From: Dactylorhiza incarnata
Lineage: Eukaryota; Streptophyta; Magnoliopsida; Asparagales; Orchidaceae
NCBI GenBank assembly: GCA_033032865.1
Contig: JAWHQI010000099.1
Span: forward strand, 753,001-817,000
Length of the DNA stretch: 64,000 nucleotides
Direction: 5' to 3'
The notes beneath the pieces are model-generated. The model did not search any database, was not told the DNA's origin, and worked only from the letters and a program-made list of their open reading frames with translations. Positions 51,121-63,376 of this stretch are shown here, piece by piece. Both the position numbers and the translations under genes were made by a program. How positions within the stretch are numbered: position 1 is the stretch's first letter; every line of letters starts with the position of its first letter.

Positions 51121-54100
51121 GATTATACGATGGGGTATATGAGGTATGTGTATGCTACATATGATATGATGTGCAATGCAATGTTTCTGTTATTAGTTCA
51201 CACACATTCAACTCAGCCACGCAACTCTATACGTATAGACCTTTAGTTCCCACTTTTCGGAGGTAGCTAACCTCTCGGGCACCTCCCGGCGTGGTCAAAC
51301 CGTGGCAGAGGAGTGGGCGTCTCCTCACCTAGGTGGGTATAACACACTACCAAATCTAGGCCCTAACGTACGCTATGGCACCTGTCCTCGGTACTCATGA
51401 GCTCCTGCGTACTCTTGCTGGATCCATCGGGACCAAACCTTTTATAAGGCTAAGTATAGGGTTATTAAAGAATGTGACCTTCCGGTCGCGTAGTAAAACA
51501 ACCTGCCCCCTGAACACCTCCCACTTGCTGAGTCATCGTACTTCCGTCGATGTGTCAACTAGGCTAGTACCGAAGACCCACCACATTCAATGCACATGCA
51601 CTTATGTATCTACTCTATCAATCGAGCCTCCAGCTCGCAGGACTAACCAGCCTTATATTACATATTCACTGAGCCTATTGCTCGCAGGACCAACCTGTCA
51701 TTCATAAATACCGAGCCTACAGCTCCATAGACCGACTTGTCCATTCCACTCTATAAAGTACTATTCACCTAAGCTGTATGTGTATGATTCATTCATATTC
51801 CTAATCTATCTAGTCTTATCTACTTGTTTGTTAATCGTAGATGTTTAGGTTGCATCTTGAGCTTCCCGATGTCTACCCGATGATGGGCTCGCATCAGTAC
51901 TAGGCGGTACAATGAGGTGACATCTCAAACCTCCCTTTCTCAAGATATTTATTATTATTGGTGGCTACCCATACTTCCCACAATCTCTTTGATTATTTTA
52001 GAGCCTTAAAATGGATTATGGTTATTTTGGGGAGCGTTGATCTTCAATTGACTCTCAACGCTGCCTATTACTTGTTGACTGAGTTCTTCTCAGCTCATCT
52101 CCACTTGTTCGTGATCTAGGACTAATCCCAGGAGCTTAACATATCATCATATTATTGTTGGTGGTTCATATCGTCTCACTCCTCTTTCTAGACTTAATAA
52201 TTCAACCTTAAGCATTTCTCTAACCGCGCACCAAACTTACCTGAGACAAGTTCCAAAATGAACTGTCCTACCCACCCTCCTATGTGGTACATGACAGTTC
52301 TAAGGTTGTTGGAATTATTTATGATGACCTAAGGATGTCCAAAGCACTAAATGCAGATTTGATATTCGCAGACCAACATGGCTATGAATGTAATCTAAGG
52401 CCCTTATGAGAAGTAAATGATAACCATGTTCAAAGGACTTCAAATTTATTCTTGAAGGTCTACATTTCAAGTAGTGTCTTCATGTTCAATCTCGTGCATT
52501 TTTCCATTAAGGGTCTAATTATTTAACATTCCATAATTAATTGTTGACTTCCAACTTCCACATGAAGTATGGTTTTCTGATGGTTGTCTTTGCTACAAAT
52601 TTTCCCAGAGGTTCACCTAAAGGTTAAAAATGCACATTTCCAGAATTTGGTAATTTTTCTATTTTATTTTCTACCAATAATAATTTAATACAAAAATTGG
52701 GCCTAAACAACATTTACAAAGAATCTCCCTTTTTGTTTCAACTAAAAATTGCAAGAAAATTTCCATGGGTTAATAATTCTCTTAAAATGATCTTCTACCA
52801 ATTTGTATGATTTTCCAGACAGATGTGATCACTTAAACAAATTTTACTAAATATGACCCAAAGAATCATATTAAGAAGTTCACCAATATTAAATCAACTA
52901 AAAATTACAAATAAATTCTTAAGGCTTCATAATGCTCCAAAATGAACTTATACAAATTTTATCATATTCCTGACAAATATGATCACTTTAGCAAATTTTA
53001 TTAAATATAGCCCAAAGGCTCATTTTAGGAAGTTCACCAAGATTAAATCAATTAAAAATTACAAATAAATTCCCAGGGCTTCATAATGTTCCAAAATGAA
53101 CTCCTATCAAGTTTTATCATTTTCCAGAAATATTATGAACCTAAAAAGCCAAAATCTCATAATAGTGAATAATCAACAATTATACATGAAGTATGAAAAA
53201 TACGACTCTAAAAATTTCAAATACATTCATACTGACAAATATCACTAAATCATAGGCATAGTCAAAATTTAGGAATTTTCCAGAATAATTCAGCCATGCT
53301 TATTTAATTAATTCACATGGTGTAAAATCCCAACAAATTAATTTAGTAGAATAAACGGTACTAAAAAATCCTTAAATAAATTACAGAAGTGTTTCATGTC
53401 CTAATAATTCCTAGGGCTGAGTTATGTATTTTTCCTAGATGATTTGGTCACTAATAGTTTACATAATCCAAAAGTGTGACATATGAAGGGATATTAAAAT
53501 AATTAGAAATTAAAGTCCAAAAATTCCAACCTTTACTAGGGGAATACACTTCCTCATGTTACATGCATGGACAAAATCTCACTGCCATGTAGGAAGCCAT
53601 TTGGAAGATATTCACCAAATACAACTTGGGTGCTAAGTGCACACCATTTTCACATACACTACTCATACATGCATGGGGTATTTCCCAAACATGCACATGT
53701 CAAATTTGTCTAGACTTTTTTACCAGGGGCAAACCATGACATAATAAGATCTCCACCAAAAATTTAGGGGTTTTAGGGTTCATATACCCACTTAATTTGA
53801 CCATGTATGGATAATTAAATCAATACAAAAACTATAGAAAAATTTCTTCCAAAAATTCCCATTTTGGGTTGGCAGTGTATTTGGGCATGAGTCATGCATG
53901 TCCAAAATTTCAACCTATTTGGAGTTGAAGAAGTCCAAACTCACTAAATTCAACTTGGGTGTTATATGCACATCATTCTCCATACACTACTCCTACATGT
54001 ATGAGGTAATTACCAAACATGCACATATCCAATTTGTCTGGAATTTTTACCAGAGGTAAAACATGGCATAATGAGATCCCCACCAAAAATTTGGGGTCTT

Positions 54101-54705
54101 TAGGGTTCATATACCCATCTAAATTACTCATGCTTGAATTATGAAATTATTATAAAAACTATAGGAAAGGTCTTTCCAAAAATCCCCATTTTTGGGGAGG
54201 GTATGTATTTGGGCATGACTCATGCATGACCCAAAGTTCAACCTATTTGGAGTTATAGAACTCCTTAAATTAATTAATTGGTGCCTAAGTCACTTTATGT
54301 ACACAACCCACCAAAATTGGTGATGAGGGAGCTATAATGCTCCAAATTGTATGAACTCAATTTCTTAAACTAGTTGAGACCTAGGGCTTCATTTTTCATG
54401 TTGGGAACTTTTTATGATTTTGCTTCTAAGTATTTTCTATAAATAATTAAAGATCAGGAAATCTTCCTAATAAAACAGCTAATTAATAATTGTGGTCTGC
54501 GTATAGCCGTTCATCCAGATCGGACGGCTCAGGAGTCATCTTCCTCCTTGATCCATGGTCTCAGATCGACTCTTCCTGAGCCGATTTCTCCCCCATATTC
54601 CGGCCACCTGAGGACATCTCCGGCCAAACCCTCAAGCCACCACCTCCGGCTGAGGTTTAGCTATCCATCGGCGGTGAGATCTCGGCCGAAGGTGACTGGA
54701 GTTGT
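51121..54705 (+). mobile_element. Right part of LTR P
   Basis: Continues LTR P after the insertion at 39790-51120. 51190-51770 is homologous to the reverse complement of about 49,560-50,300 in LTR Q (shared TATGCGCATAGACCTTTAGT-like and GAGCCTNNNGCTCGCAGGAC-type blocks). 52500-54440 is AT-rich with several internally similar segments (for example 52855-53000 against 53000-53110, and 53600-53930 against 53950-54250). 54540-54700 is GC-rich. No gene is recognised. Confidence 0.65.
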
Positions 54706-55565
54706 TGTAAGACCCCAGTGTTCAGGTGCAAAGAGTTCAAGAAGTTCTAAGCTAAAGAGCTAGCGACAGCGCTAGGGCTAGCGCTGACGGTAGCTCGTAT
54801 CGTCTAAATGTTGTGTATCATTGAAGGGACGTGTGTGAATCGTCGAAAGCATCAAGACGATCGTCGAGTGCTAGCGCCAATGGTAGTGCTAGCATCAGCG
54901 GTAGCTCTCTTGACAAATTTATGTCCCGACGAATGTATTCCGACGAATCGTGCTGAGTGTGCGTGAATTCGACTCGTCGAGAGATAGCGTGGGCGCTAGC
55001 GGTAGCGGTAGCGTTCTCGACGAATCCTTAAGCGGCTGTGGATAGGTTTGGTCGTACCACCTCTGGGCTAGCACCTGCATTAGGAGGTAGCGCCGATGGT
55101 AGCGTTTATGTATATAAAGCCTTCAAGCCGTGGATTTTCCTTAGTCTTTCTCACTTGGATTCTCTCCAAAGGCAAGGGCAGAGGCCAGGAAGAGGAAGGA
55201 GGTCCGCTTGGCTAGTCAAGTCCGAGGAAGAAGATCTTTGGCGTGCTTGTGCCGCCTTCGATTCTATGGAGAGGAAGCGTGCTCCGATGGCACCGAAGCG
55301 AGCATCAAGGGTAACGATTCTCTTCCTTAATCTCTGGACATGCTAAGTCCTTTTATTTGCATAGTAGCAGGAAGATTTCCACTAATTAGTGGATAGGTTT
55401 CTTCTGACGGGTCGATATGAGTTATCTTTGTAGAAATTGCATATAGAGTCTGGATCACTGTACAGACATAAGCATACTGTGTGAAGCCCATCTGGACAGG
55501 TTGGTCTAGATTGGTGATGTTGATATTGCTATAGTGCACTCCAGAGAAAACTCTGAGTATGTATG
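54706..55565 (+). mobile_element. LTR-like segment with GCTAGCGC motif cluster and promoter
   Basis: Starts TGTAAGACCCC. A cluster of CTAGCGC, GGTAGCG and TCGTCGA motifs (54760-55100) precedes a TATA box (ATGTATATAAAGCC, about 55107-55120) and a leader with a possible donor after GCATCAAGG (about 55310). It is cut at 55566 by a Copia LTR. Whether this is a separate insertion or the downstream part of LTR P is not settled. Confidence 0.5.
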
Positions 55566-56925
55566 TGTTGGACATGTGTGTCACATCCCTTTGTTTGAGA
55601 ATAACAAATCCCATATTGTATTTGATATTGCTTGTAGTGTGTTTATAGTGTGCAGGAACTATAGGTGCAATACTCCACAGGTAGAAGGCAGCATGGAATT
55701 AAATTTTTGAAAGGAGCAACACTAACGCCAGCGCTATCGCTAACGCCGGGCGCTAGCTCGTTCGAAGAACTTCGAGCTGCGTTCGACGAAATTTTCATTC
55801 GACAAAAAGTTCCGTTCGACGAACTTCGAGCTGCATTCGACGAAAATTTCGTTCGACGAACTTCGACCTCCGCTCGACGAAAATTTTGTTCGACGAAAGT
55901 TTGTTCTGCCACGACGACCGACTGTTTTGCAATCGCTACCGCCAGCACTAGCGCTACCGCCAGGCGCTATCTCAAGTTCGTGCACAGCGCCACGCCGCCG
56001 ACGATTTCGCAACCGCTCCACACGAACTCTATCGCAGGCGCTAGGAGCTACCTCAGGCGCTATCTCAAAGTTCTATAAAATGAGCCAACTTTGATCATTT
56101 TGGCTATCCATCCCAGAGAGAGTGCTTGTGCCACAATTCTATTGCTGCTATGCTGCCGAAGATGGATCTCCCACTAAAAGCTTAAGGAGAATTCTGGAGG
56201 AGGACAACGTCACGCTACATCCAAAGGACGATTGCTTCGACCTCGCTTATACTACATCGATCCTTCATCTCCGACTTCAGAAGATCTCATATAGGGAGTT
56301 TTATTATTGTTATCTTTATATTTCCATTCCATACTTTCTTTGTAACCGTTTAGTTAATTCGCCTTATGTTGGCGACTAGGTCCGGGTAGGACTTAGGGGG
56401 AAATTCGCCTTGTGTTGGCGACTAGGTCTAGGTGATTAGATCTAGGGGGTGCTCGAGGCCATATCCGGGGAAGGATTGGCTAGAGCGGCTTGAGGCCATA
56501 TCCGGGGAAGGATAGGCTAAAGCCAACCGGTTTGTGGGGATACAAGTCGGTATAAAAAAGGAAAAAAAATTATTTACATATTTGTCGCCTCTGATTTCAA
56601 GCAATATTGAAATCAATTTTTGTAAACACCATTTCATATAATATAATCATGTCTCTATTTGTGTTTACTTGATTTCTCTCATTTGGCGTAATCTCTATTA
56701 TATTGTGTTCTAAATTTTCAATTCTAAATCTAAATTGTTTATTTCAATCTCTTTCATCATAAAACAATTTAGTACTTGTTTCTAAAATTGCAAATTACAA
56801 TTGTTTTCCTTCATTAAGATAAATTGTTATTTTTGTTCTAAGTTTCTCTAAACAATTTAGTAAAATTTACAAAGAATTTTATTCCCTTATTCACCCCCCC
56901 TCTAAGGGCGCCGTAAGATCCAACA
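55566..56925 (+). mobile_element. 5' LTR of a SIRE-like Copia element
   Basis: About 1,360 bp from TGTTGGACATG to AGATCCAACA, with mutually inverted ends (TGTTGGA/TCCAACA). TATA box TATAAAA at 56074-56080. U3 (55725-56060) holds TTCGACGAA and CGCTAGCGC-type motifs. The LTR is followed after two bases by the primer binding site. The left end is inferred from terminal symmetry because no TSD can be tested; the 3' LTR is not in the window. Confidence 0.65.
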
Positions 56926-56927
56926 AG

Positions 56928-56940
56928 TGGTATCAAAGCT
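56928..56940 (+). other. Primer binding site of the SIRE-like Copia
   Basis: TGGTATCAAAGCT begins three bases after the LTR end, matching the initiator tRNA-Met complement with one change. Confidence 0.85.
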
Positions 56941-56973
56941 AGGTTATTCCAAACGGTTTAAAAACCAGGAATA

Positions 56974-58569
56974 ATGATGTCTCATGATCTCGCTTCTACT
57001 AGTGGGGAAAATTTTCTTATAAATGAAAAATCTTTGGCACCACCTTTATTTGAAGGCAAAAATTATAAAGGGTGGAAATTTCTTATGGAAAAATTTCTTA
57101 AATCTTTGGATATTGAAGTATGGAATATTACAATTAAAATGCACCCAAGTATTTTAAATAAAAATGAAATGTTTTTAAATGCCAAATCTATGAATAGTCT
57201 ATATTGTGCATTAGATCAAAATATTTTCAAACTTATTTATACACTTCCTACTGCTTATGAAGTTTGGAAATTTCTTGAGAATTCTTATAGTCTTCCTTCC
57301 ACAGATGATGAACAAGAGGAATTCCTTATGGATCCAAGAGAAGAAATCGATGAGGACTCATGCTTGGAGGAAGAAGAACACAACATCACAATATTGGACT
57401 CATTTGTTGGCAACACATCAAGCAAAAGAGAAGACGGAAATACAACTATGGAAGAGGAATGCAAAGAAGATGTCAAAGGAATCGTTGGTCCAAATTTTGC
57501 CTCATCCCATAGCAATGTAAGAAAATCTAAAACTCCTCTTTTTGTAACAAATTCTATTTCTACTTCTCGTATGCTTAAAATTGCTAAACGTAAAATTTTA
57601 AAGTTAAAAATTGCTAATTCCAAATTACATTTAGAAAATAAATCTTTAAAAGCAAATGATAATGTAGAATCAAATATTGATGTGTTAAATACTCTCTCTT
57701 GCTCTTTAGTTGAAATTCCTAATCCTTGTTTTGATTGCAATCTATTAAAAGAAAAATTCAAGGAATTGAAAAAGGGCTCTTAATTTCTAAAAGGCATAAT
57801 GAAAAATTGATAATTGAAAATGATGCTTTATCTTGTAAGTTATTACAATTAAAATTTTTTGTTGAAAAATTTCAAATGTCATGTAATGAATTTCATCATA
57901 AGATTTTGAATAACAAGGATAAATTAACTTACAACATCATTTCTAAAAAGGATCATTTTCACGCATCAACTCAAAAGGAGTTTAATTTCAAAAGGAATTA
58001 TGATCCTCACAAAATTCTTAAAGAGTCATTATTATAGGTCTCAATATATCTTCAATCATGACTCATATTTAAAAACTCCTTTTCATGAAAAACAAACTAT
58101 AAAATATTTTCCTTCATATTATAAGAGTATGTCTATAAGAAAGAGTGGAAATGAAAATCATCAAAATAATAATCAATCTTTTAAAACATATTGTAACCCA
58201 CTCTTTCAACAATCACTTCTAAAGAAAGATAATCACTCTTATAAACTTTCAAAGAATCAATATAATAAAATTCATTATGATTATCAACATCAATCTATTT
58301 TGAAAAATAATTTGAATAAATTTAAATCACAAATGAATTATTTTTCAAACAAATATAATCATATAATGATGTCACATAATCATAATATGAATTTAAAAGA
58401 TAAACAACCAAGGTATGAATGGAGACCCTTAAAGAAAAATGACACATCAACTTTAATTGAAAGGGCCCATTTTTCCTTGTCTCCTAAAAAGCCACCACGA
58501 TGTATTTGGGTACCCAAAGGAACCATCCCACTTGGTCCCCTTTGGATACCTAAATCTCTTATTCATTAG
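56974..58569 (+). pseudogene. gag: SIRE-like Copia gag, frameshifted, without pol
   Basis: Frames 56974-57783, about 57735-58037 and 58000-58569 are consecutive parts of one protein broken by two frameshifts (near 57765 and 58025). The N-terminus has the Copia gag signature (PPLFEGKNYKGWKFLMEKFLK, LDIEVWN, TAYEVWKFLENSY), followed by an acidic region, a long lysine-rich coiled coil (LKIAKRKILKLKIANSKLHL) and a C-terminus with CIWVPKGTIPLGPLWIPK, typical of the region before protease in SIRE/Maximus elements. A stop follows and no protease, integrase or reverse transcriptase is seen in the next 3 kb. Confidence 0.8.
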
Positions 58570-61500
58570 TATCCTATCATTTGCATGAAGTAGAAACAAT
58601 TAAAAACGAAATATCAATACTCTACTTCATGATATGCTTACTGTCTCTTTTCTTTTGTTTATTTTTTTATTATTTTTTTGAACAAACACGCTAAGGTCAC
58701 CTAGATATATTATGAAATATGACTTTTACATTTTAAGCTTAATGTTTATCAAATCAAAATTGAATTAAACTAAATATAAAGTCATAAAATTTTTAAGTGA
58801 TCTATTTTTCCTTTTTATATATTTTATCCTTTTTAAATCCATTGCCTATAAATGTCTTATATTATCATTATAAATTGAATGCTAAATTTTCTAAATGATA
58901 TTATCAAGACTAATGAAATTACTTTCAAAATTGGATTTAAATGGACTTTTAGGGGTCTAAGGCTAAAATATTAAATGTGCAACTAATTGCATATTTGTCT
59001 ATTTTTCGTTGCTGCATATAATAGCCCCTATATTGAAAATCATAATCGAGAAAAATCAGAATCAAATAATATCAAAAACTATGTGTTTTAAATTAAATAT
59101 AGTAACTCTGTTGTTAACGCCAGGCATTATCACTAACGCTGGCGGTTGCATAGTTTCCTAAAAATTCTGATTTCTCTATTTATTATTTTCTGAAAAATTA
59201 TTTTACTGTGTTAAGTATCATTGTCTTCTACTTTCAGATAATCAAAACAATTTTGTTTGTCGTTTTAAAAGGATGAATATGAACTATTCACACACCACCA
59301 TGATCTATTGATATCCTATGCTAAAATTCACTATTATCATATATCATAATTCATGATCTATCAAGAATTATTTTAAATCAACTAGTTCTATCAACCTTAG
59401 GAATTATGAAATATATGATGGCAATGGTATTATAGTTTCATATCTTATTATGTGTGTGATGTGTGTCACCAATGTTTGCATGTATTTTAGACCTTAGAAT
59501 CATCTTATATCATTAAAATCAAAAGTTTAATCATTTCATTCTAGTCTAAAGAAAATTAATTTGAAAACTTCTCATATTACATGCAACATTATCTCCATTA
59601 ATCCTATGTAACAACATTGCATTCAAACTCATCATCCGAGCATCACTTCTTGGTCTATGCTTATACATTTATGCTAGGTATAACACTTACAATGTTATTC
59701 AAATTTCATGATAACTATGTGATTTGTAATTATAAATAGAATACTAAAATTCCAACAAACACATAGTTTATGGATTAATCATTAGAATATATATGAATAT
59801 TGTTTCATGAATCATATATTATCATGCAAAACCAAAGATCAATAAATTCAATTATTGAATGGCATTTTATTTCAAAACTATATATGTGTGATCTTTGTCT
59901 TTGATATGATAGCATGATCATCATTTTCTAGGCTTAAAAATCAAACATGCTTATTCAAAAGAAAATCATTATATCACTATATCATAAGTCTAGAAGGATT
60001 AGAATTCTCATACATCATGATGATCTAACATATATTCTATGCAAAATTCTCTTTAATCATAAATCATAATTCATGTTCTATCAAGAAATATCTCAAATCG
60101 AAAATAGAAATTATGAATATTATGATAAAAATTATGCATAATGTTTTCCTTACATTATTTGATGTATTGATTTGTTATGCTAGTGATTGCATGTATCTCT
60201 CATATTTGTATACTCTAGAATCAACTTTGTAATGAAAGTATAAATCAAACTTAATCATCACTCTATTTTAGATCTATACTTTGAAACTCTATTTTGGAAT
60301 ACATGCAACATTAATATTAATTTTATGACATGACATTAAACCCAAAACTCATCATACTAGCATTGTCACTTATTGAATATTAGTAATTGTGCTAGTTATC
60401 TCATATCGTCATCTCATAATAGTAGAAAAACTATGCGGCAATATATAACTCATCACATTAAACAAAACCCATAGTTTGTAAATCAACCCATATTTTAAGA
60501 GCATAGGTTGTCCAAGGATTATTCACCTATGACTTCATATCTCACAATAGCGGGGGCGTAGGATTGGATACATTGGAGACCTAACCTCTAAGACATGTCC
60601 TGTCCTTAACCAGGGAGGGTTCTAGTGGGGCCTTGCGAGGCACTCGGGGAAAGAGTGCTAGGTTGAGCGTTCTCTAGTGTGTGCATATGGGATTAACACC
60701 CCAACCTACGGCATGTGTGCAGCTCCTCATGCCCATCTGTCACTTAGTACGGGGCTAGGGTGTAGACATTTAGTCGGGGTAGTCTATAATCTTAGGACAT
60801 ACTTATATTACTCTTCGCATGATCATTTTATTTACTTATCACCTAAATCATGCATATTTTGGGTTGTTTAATAAAAAAATTGTCCTCTTGTGTCTTCATA
60901 GTTTATATTTTCATGTTTAAATGGTTTTGTAAAACACAAGAATTTAAAAAGCAAAAGTTTCATGCAAATTTGATCCACCTAGAGATCTCCAAAAATTCTG
61001 AAATTACAGCATGGAACTACTCTAAGGACACTTAATCAATATCAAAAATCAGATTTTTAAAATTCTAAAAAAATCACGTACTGTTTGCCGCGCTATCACT
61101 AGCGCCGGCGCTAGCGTGGGTGTTTGATTTTTCTGATTTTTAAAATTTCTAAAAATCTATAAAAATATTTTAGTTCATATGTACTACTTAGTTTTTGTGT
61201 TTCTGACTTTTTGTTATTTTGTTTTTATTCATATTATGAAAAATCAAATAAAAAATTCAAAATTCAAAAATAAACCAATATGTTTTTGTTATCTGTGTTT
61301 TATTCATATTATGAAAAATCAACTACAAAAGTTCAAAATTCAAAAATACAAAAATATGTTTTTGATATTTGTGTTTTATTCATATTATGAAAATCTACTA
61401 CAAAAATTCAAAATTCAAAAATTACAAAAATAATTTTTTTGTGATTTTCTATTTTTTAATTGATTTAAAAATGATAAAAAAAACTGTATGATCTTTATTG

Positions 61501-61711
61501 TCAATATCAAGCATGTATGAATTCTATTATTTAGAATTATTTACAATGTTAAAATTTATTCCTTGAAATTACTATGAACATTGTTTTGATTATCATGCTT
61601 TGATATATCTATTTAAAGTGCATCAATTGTATTGAAAAATGTGTAGAACCAAGCTTAGCATGCCTCTAAGTATGAGTAAATGTTTTATGATTGATAATGA
61701 TACATTTCACT
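58570..61711 (+). other. 3.1-kb AT-rich noncoding region downstream of the Copia gag
   Basis: No protein is recognised. AT-rich sequence includes diverged repeats (for example 59280-59420 against 59990-60140, both with CTATGC-AAATTC and TCATAATTCATG blocks, and 59440-59560 against 60140-60260). Two isolated CG-rich islands with AACGCC and GCTAGCG-like motifs lie at 59110-59150 and 61080-61115. 61170-61440 has three copies of a roughly 75-bp unit with TTATTCATATTATGAAAAAT. A GC-richer part at 60540-60790 is unassigned. It may be the pol-replacing interior of a non-autonomous Copia. Confidence 0.5.
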
Positions 61712-63376
61712 TGTAATATCCCGACTTTTATTTGGTCACTAGGCCCTAGTGAGCCCAATAAAAGTAGGCCCGAACGGTAGACATAACCCGATGAGGGGCT
61801 ATGTGCTACGAATCCTGAATTGACTTCTGTCAGATTCGCTAGACTCGTATGACCAATACGAGTGTAATAGAATTCGTTGCCCCTCAATCTGAGGTCGTTC
61901 AGAGAAAACGACCGTTTTGAGTATCGTTGTGCGCCGCTACCCCACTATAGTGGGATAATGGCCAAACATACTCCGATCTGACTTCCGTCAGTCCCCTTAG
62001 ACTCGTGTGACCTATACAAGCGCAACGAAATTTGTTGCGCCTCGATCCGAGGTCGTATGGAGAGTATGACATTTTAGGACTATGCAGACCACCTTAGTGC
62101 AACACACGAAATGTGAAGCACACAAGCTCGGCATCGGCCCCGACAAATCTTGTTGGACCCCGGGACTATGAAGGACCCCGCCCTAAGTTGACCTCGGTCA
62201 ACCCCCCCCCCACCCCCAAGCTTGAAATCTGTTGAGAAAAGAAAAGAAAGGGGGGAGAGAGAAGCCCCTCCCCCAAGGGAGGGGACTGCCCGTGGATAGG
62301 CAGCCCCCTATTGGGGCAAGGGGGCAGGAGAGAGAAGGGGGGGGGGGGGGGAGAAAATATCTCCCCCCACCCATCCCTTCCTTTTAGCCCACGTGGGCTA
62401 AAAGGAAGGAGAGGGGAGGCCTCCCCCTCCCTTATATAAGGAGGGGCTCAGCCCCTCCCTGAGTGCCAAACCCTCCCCCCTCTCAGCCTCCTCCTCCTCC
62501 ACCTTCTCCCCTGCCGGCTAGCCCAGCCAGCCCCCCTGCCGGAGCCCTGCCCAACCTCAAACCGCCGCCACCTCCTTCCCCACCATGGTCGGCCACCCCT
62601 CAACCTCCCGAGCCCCTCCACCTCAGGTAGACGCCCTCCCCTCCTCCTTCCTACTCCCCTGAGCCAGGCCAACCCCCTCCCCGTCGCCGGAGCGCCGCCA
62701 GCACCACCCCGAGCCTTGCAAGGCTCGGGTGGAGGCATGGTCGTGGAAGCCCCCCCCCCCCCCCCCCCAGTGCCGGTGGTGGCGCTGGGGGAGCAGGATT
62801 CCCCCTCGGGTACCCTCGCGCCGGCGAAAGGAGGTGGCCGGGCCGCCGGAGGACGCAGCCCCGACGGCACCCGTGGCCCAGCCCCCCCCCCCCCCTCTGC
62901 TCCCATTTCCTGTACAGGAAATACCCCACCCCCGGCGGTGGCCGGCGGCGCTAGGCCATCAGACCACCACCGAAGTGGTCGCCGACCCCCGGCGCACCGA
63001 CCGGGGGCGACACCGGCAGCTCTCCCCGTGGAGGCGGCGGCGCGGCGAGCATGCATGGCGCATGCAGGCCATGCCACCGTCTCCCGCCCCCTTCTTACCT
63101 CCTTTCCAGTGGCAGCCGGCGGCGACAGGCTGTCGGACCACCACCGGAGTGGTCGTCGGCCCTCGGCGCACCGACCGGGGGCGGCGCCGGCCCCAGCCAG
63201 CCGCTGCCCGGCGGCGGCAGCGGCCGCCTCCCGTCTTATAGACTGGAGCCGCATGATCTCCCCCAGGAGATCGGGCGGCTCCCATTTTCTGGATTCCCAC
63301 CTCCCGCCTCCACATGTGTGCCCCCCACAGCGGATCCGCCGTAGATCCATTGTGGGAGCCACGGGAGGGCGCAGGG
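61712..63376 (+). mobile_element. LTR-like block with GC-rich leader
   Basis: Starts TGTAATATCCCGAC. Two related units of about 170 bases (about 61795-61915 and 61965-62075) share GACTTCYGTCAG, CTTAGACTCGTGTGACC-like and GAGGTCGT blocks. A TATA box (TTATATAAGG, 62432-62441) is followed by a GC-rich region to 63370 with C-runs and G-runs. Long frames on both strands in that region reflect composition and are not called. No right border is fixed. Confidence 0.5.
62948..63215. repeat. Duplicated GC-rich unit of about 175 bp
   Basis: GACCACCACCGAAGTGGTCG with CGGCGCACCGACCGGGGGCG (about 62960-63015) recurs as GACCACCACCGGAGTGGTCG with the same CGGCGCACCGACCGGGGGCG (about 63137-63185). The GACCACCACCG-AGTGGTC part is a short hairpin. 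Confidence 0.75.

Noticed and set aside
38940..51760. One giant inverted repeat or palindromic rearrangement centred near 50.7 kb
   Set aside because: It is explained more simply by a minus-oriented LTR inserted into a related + oriented LTR, shown by the GATTA TSD.
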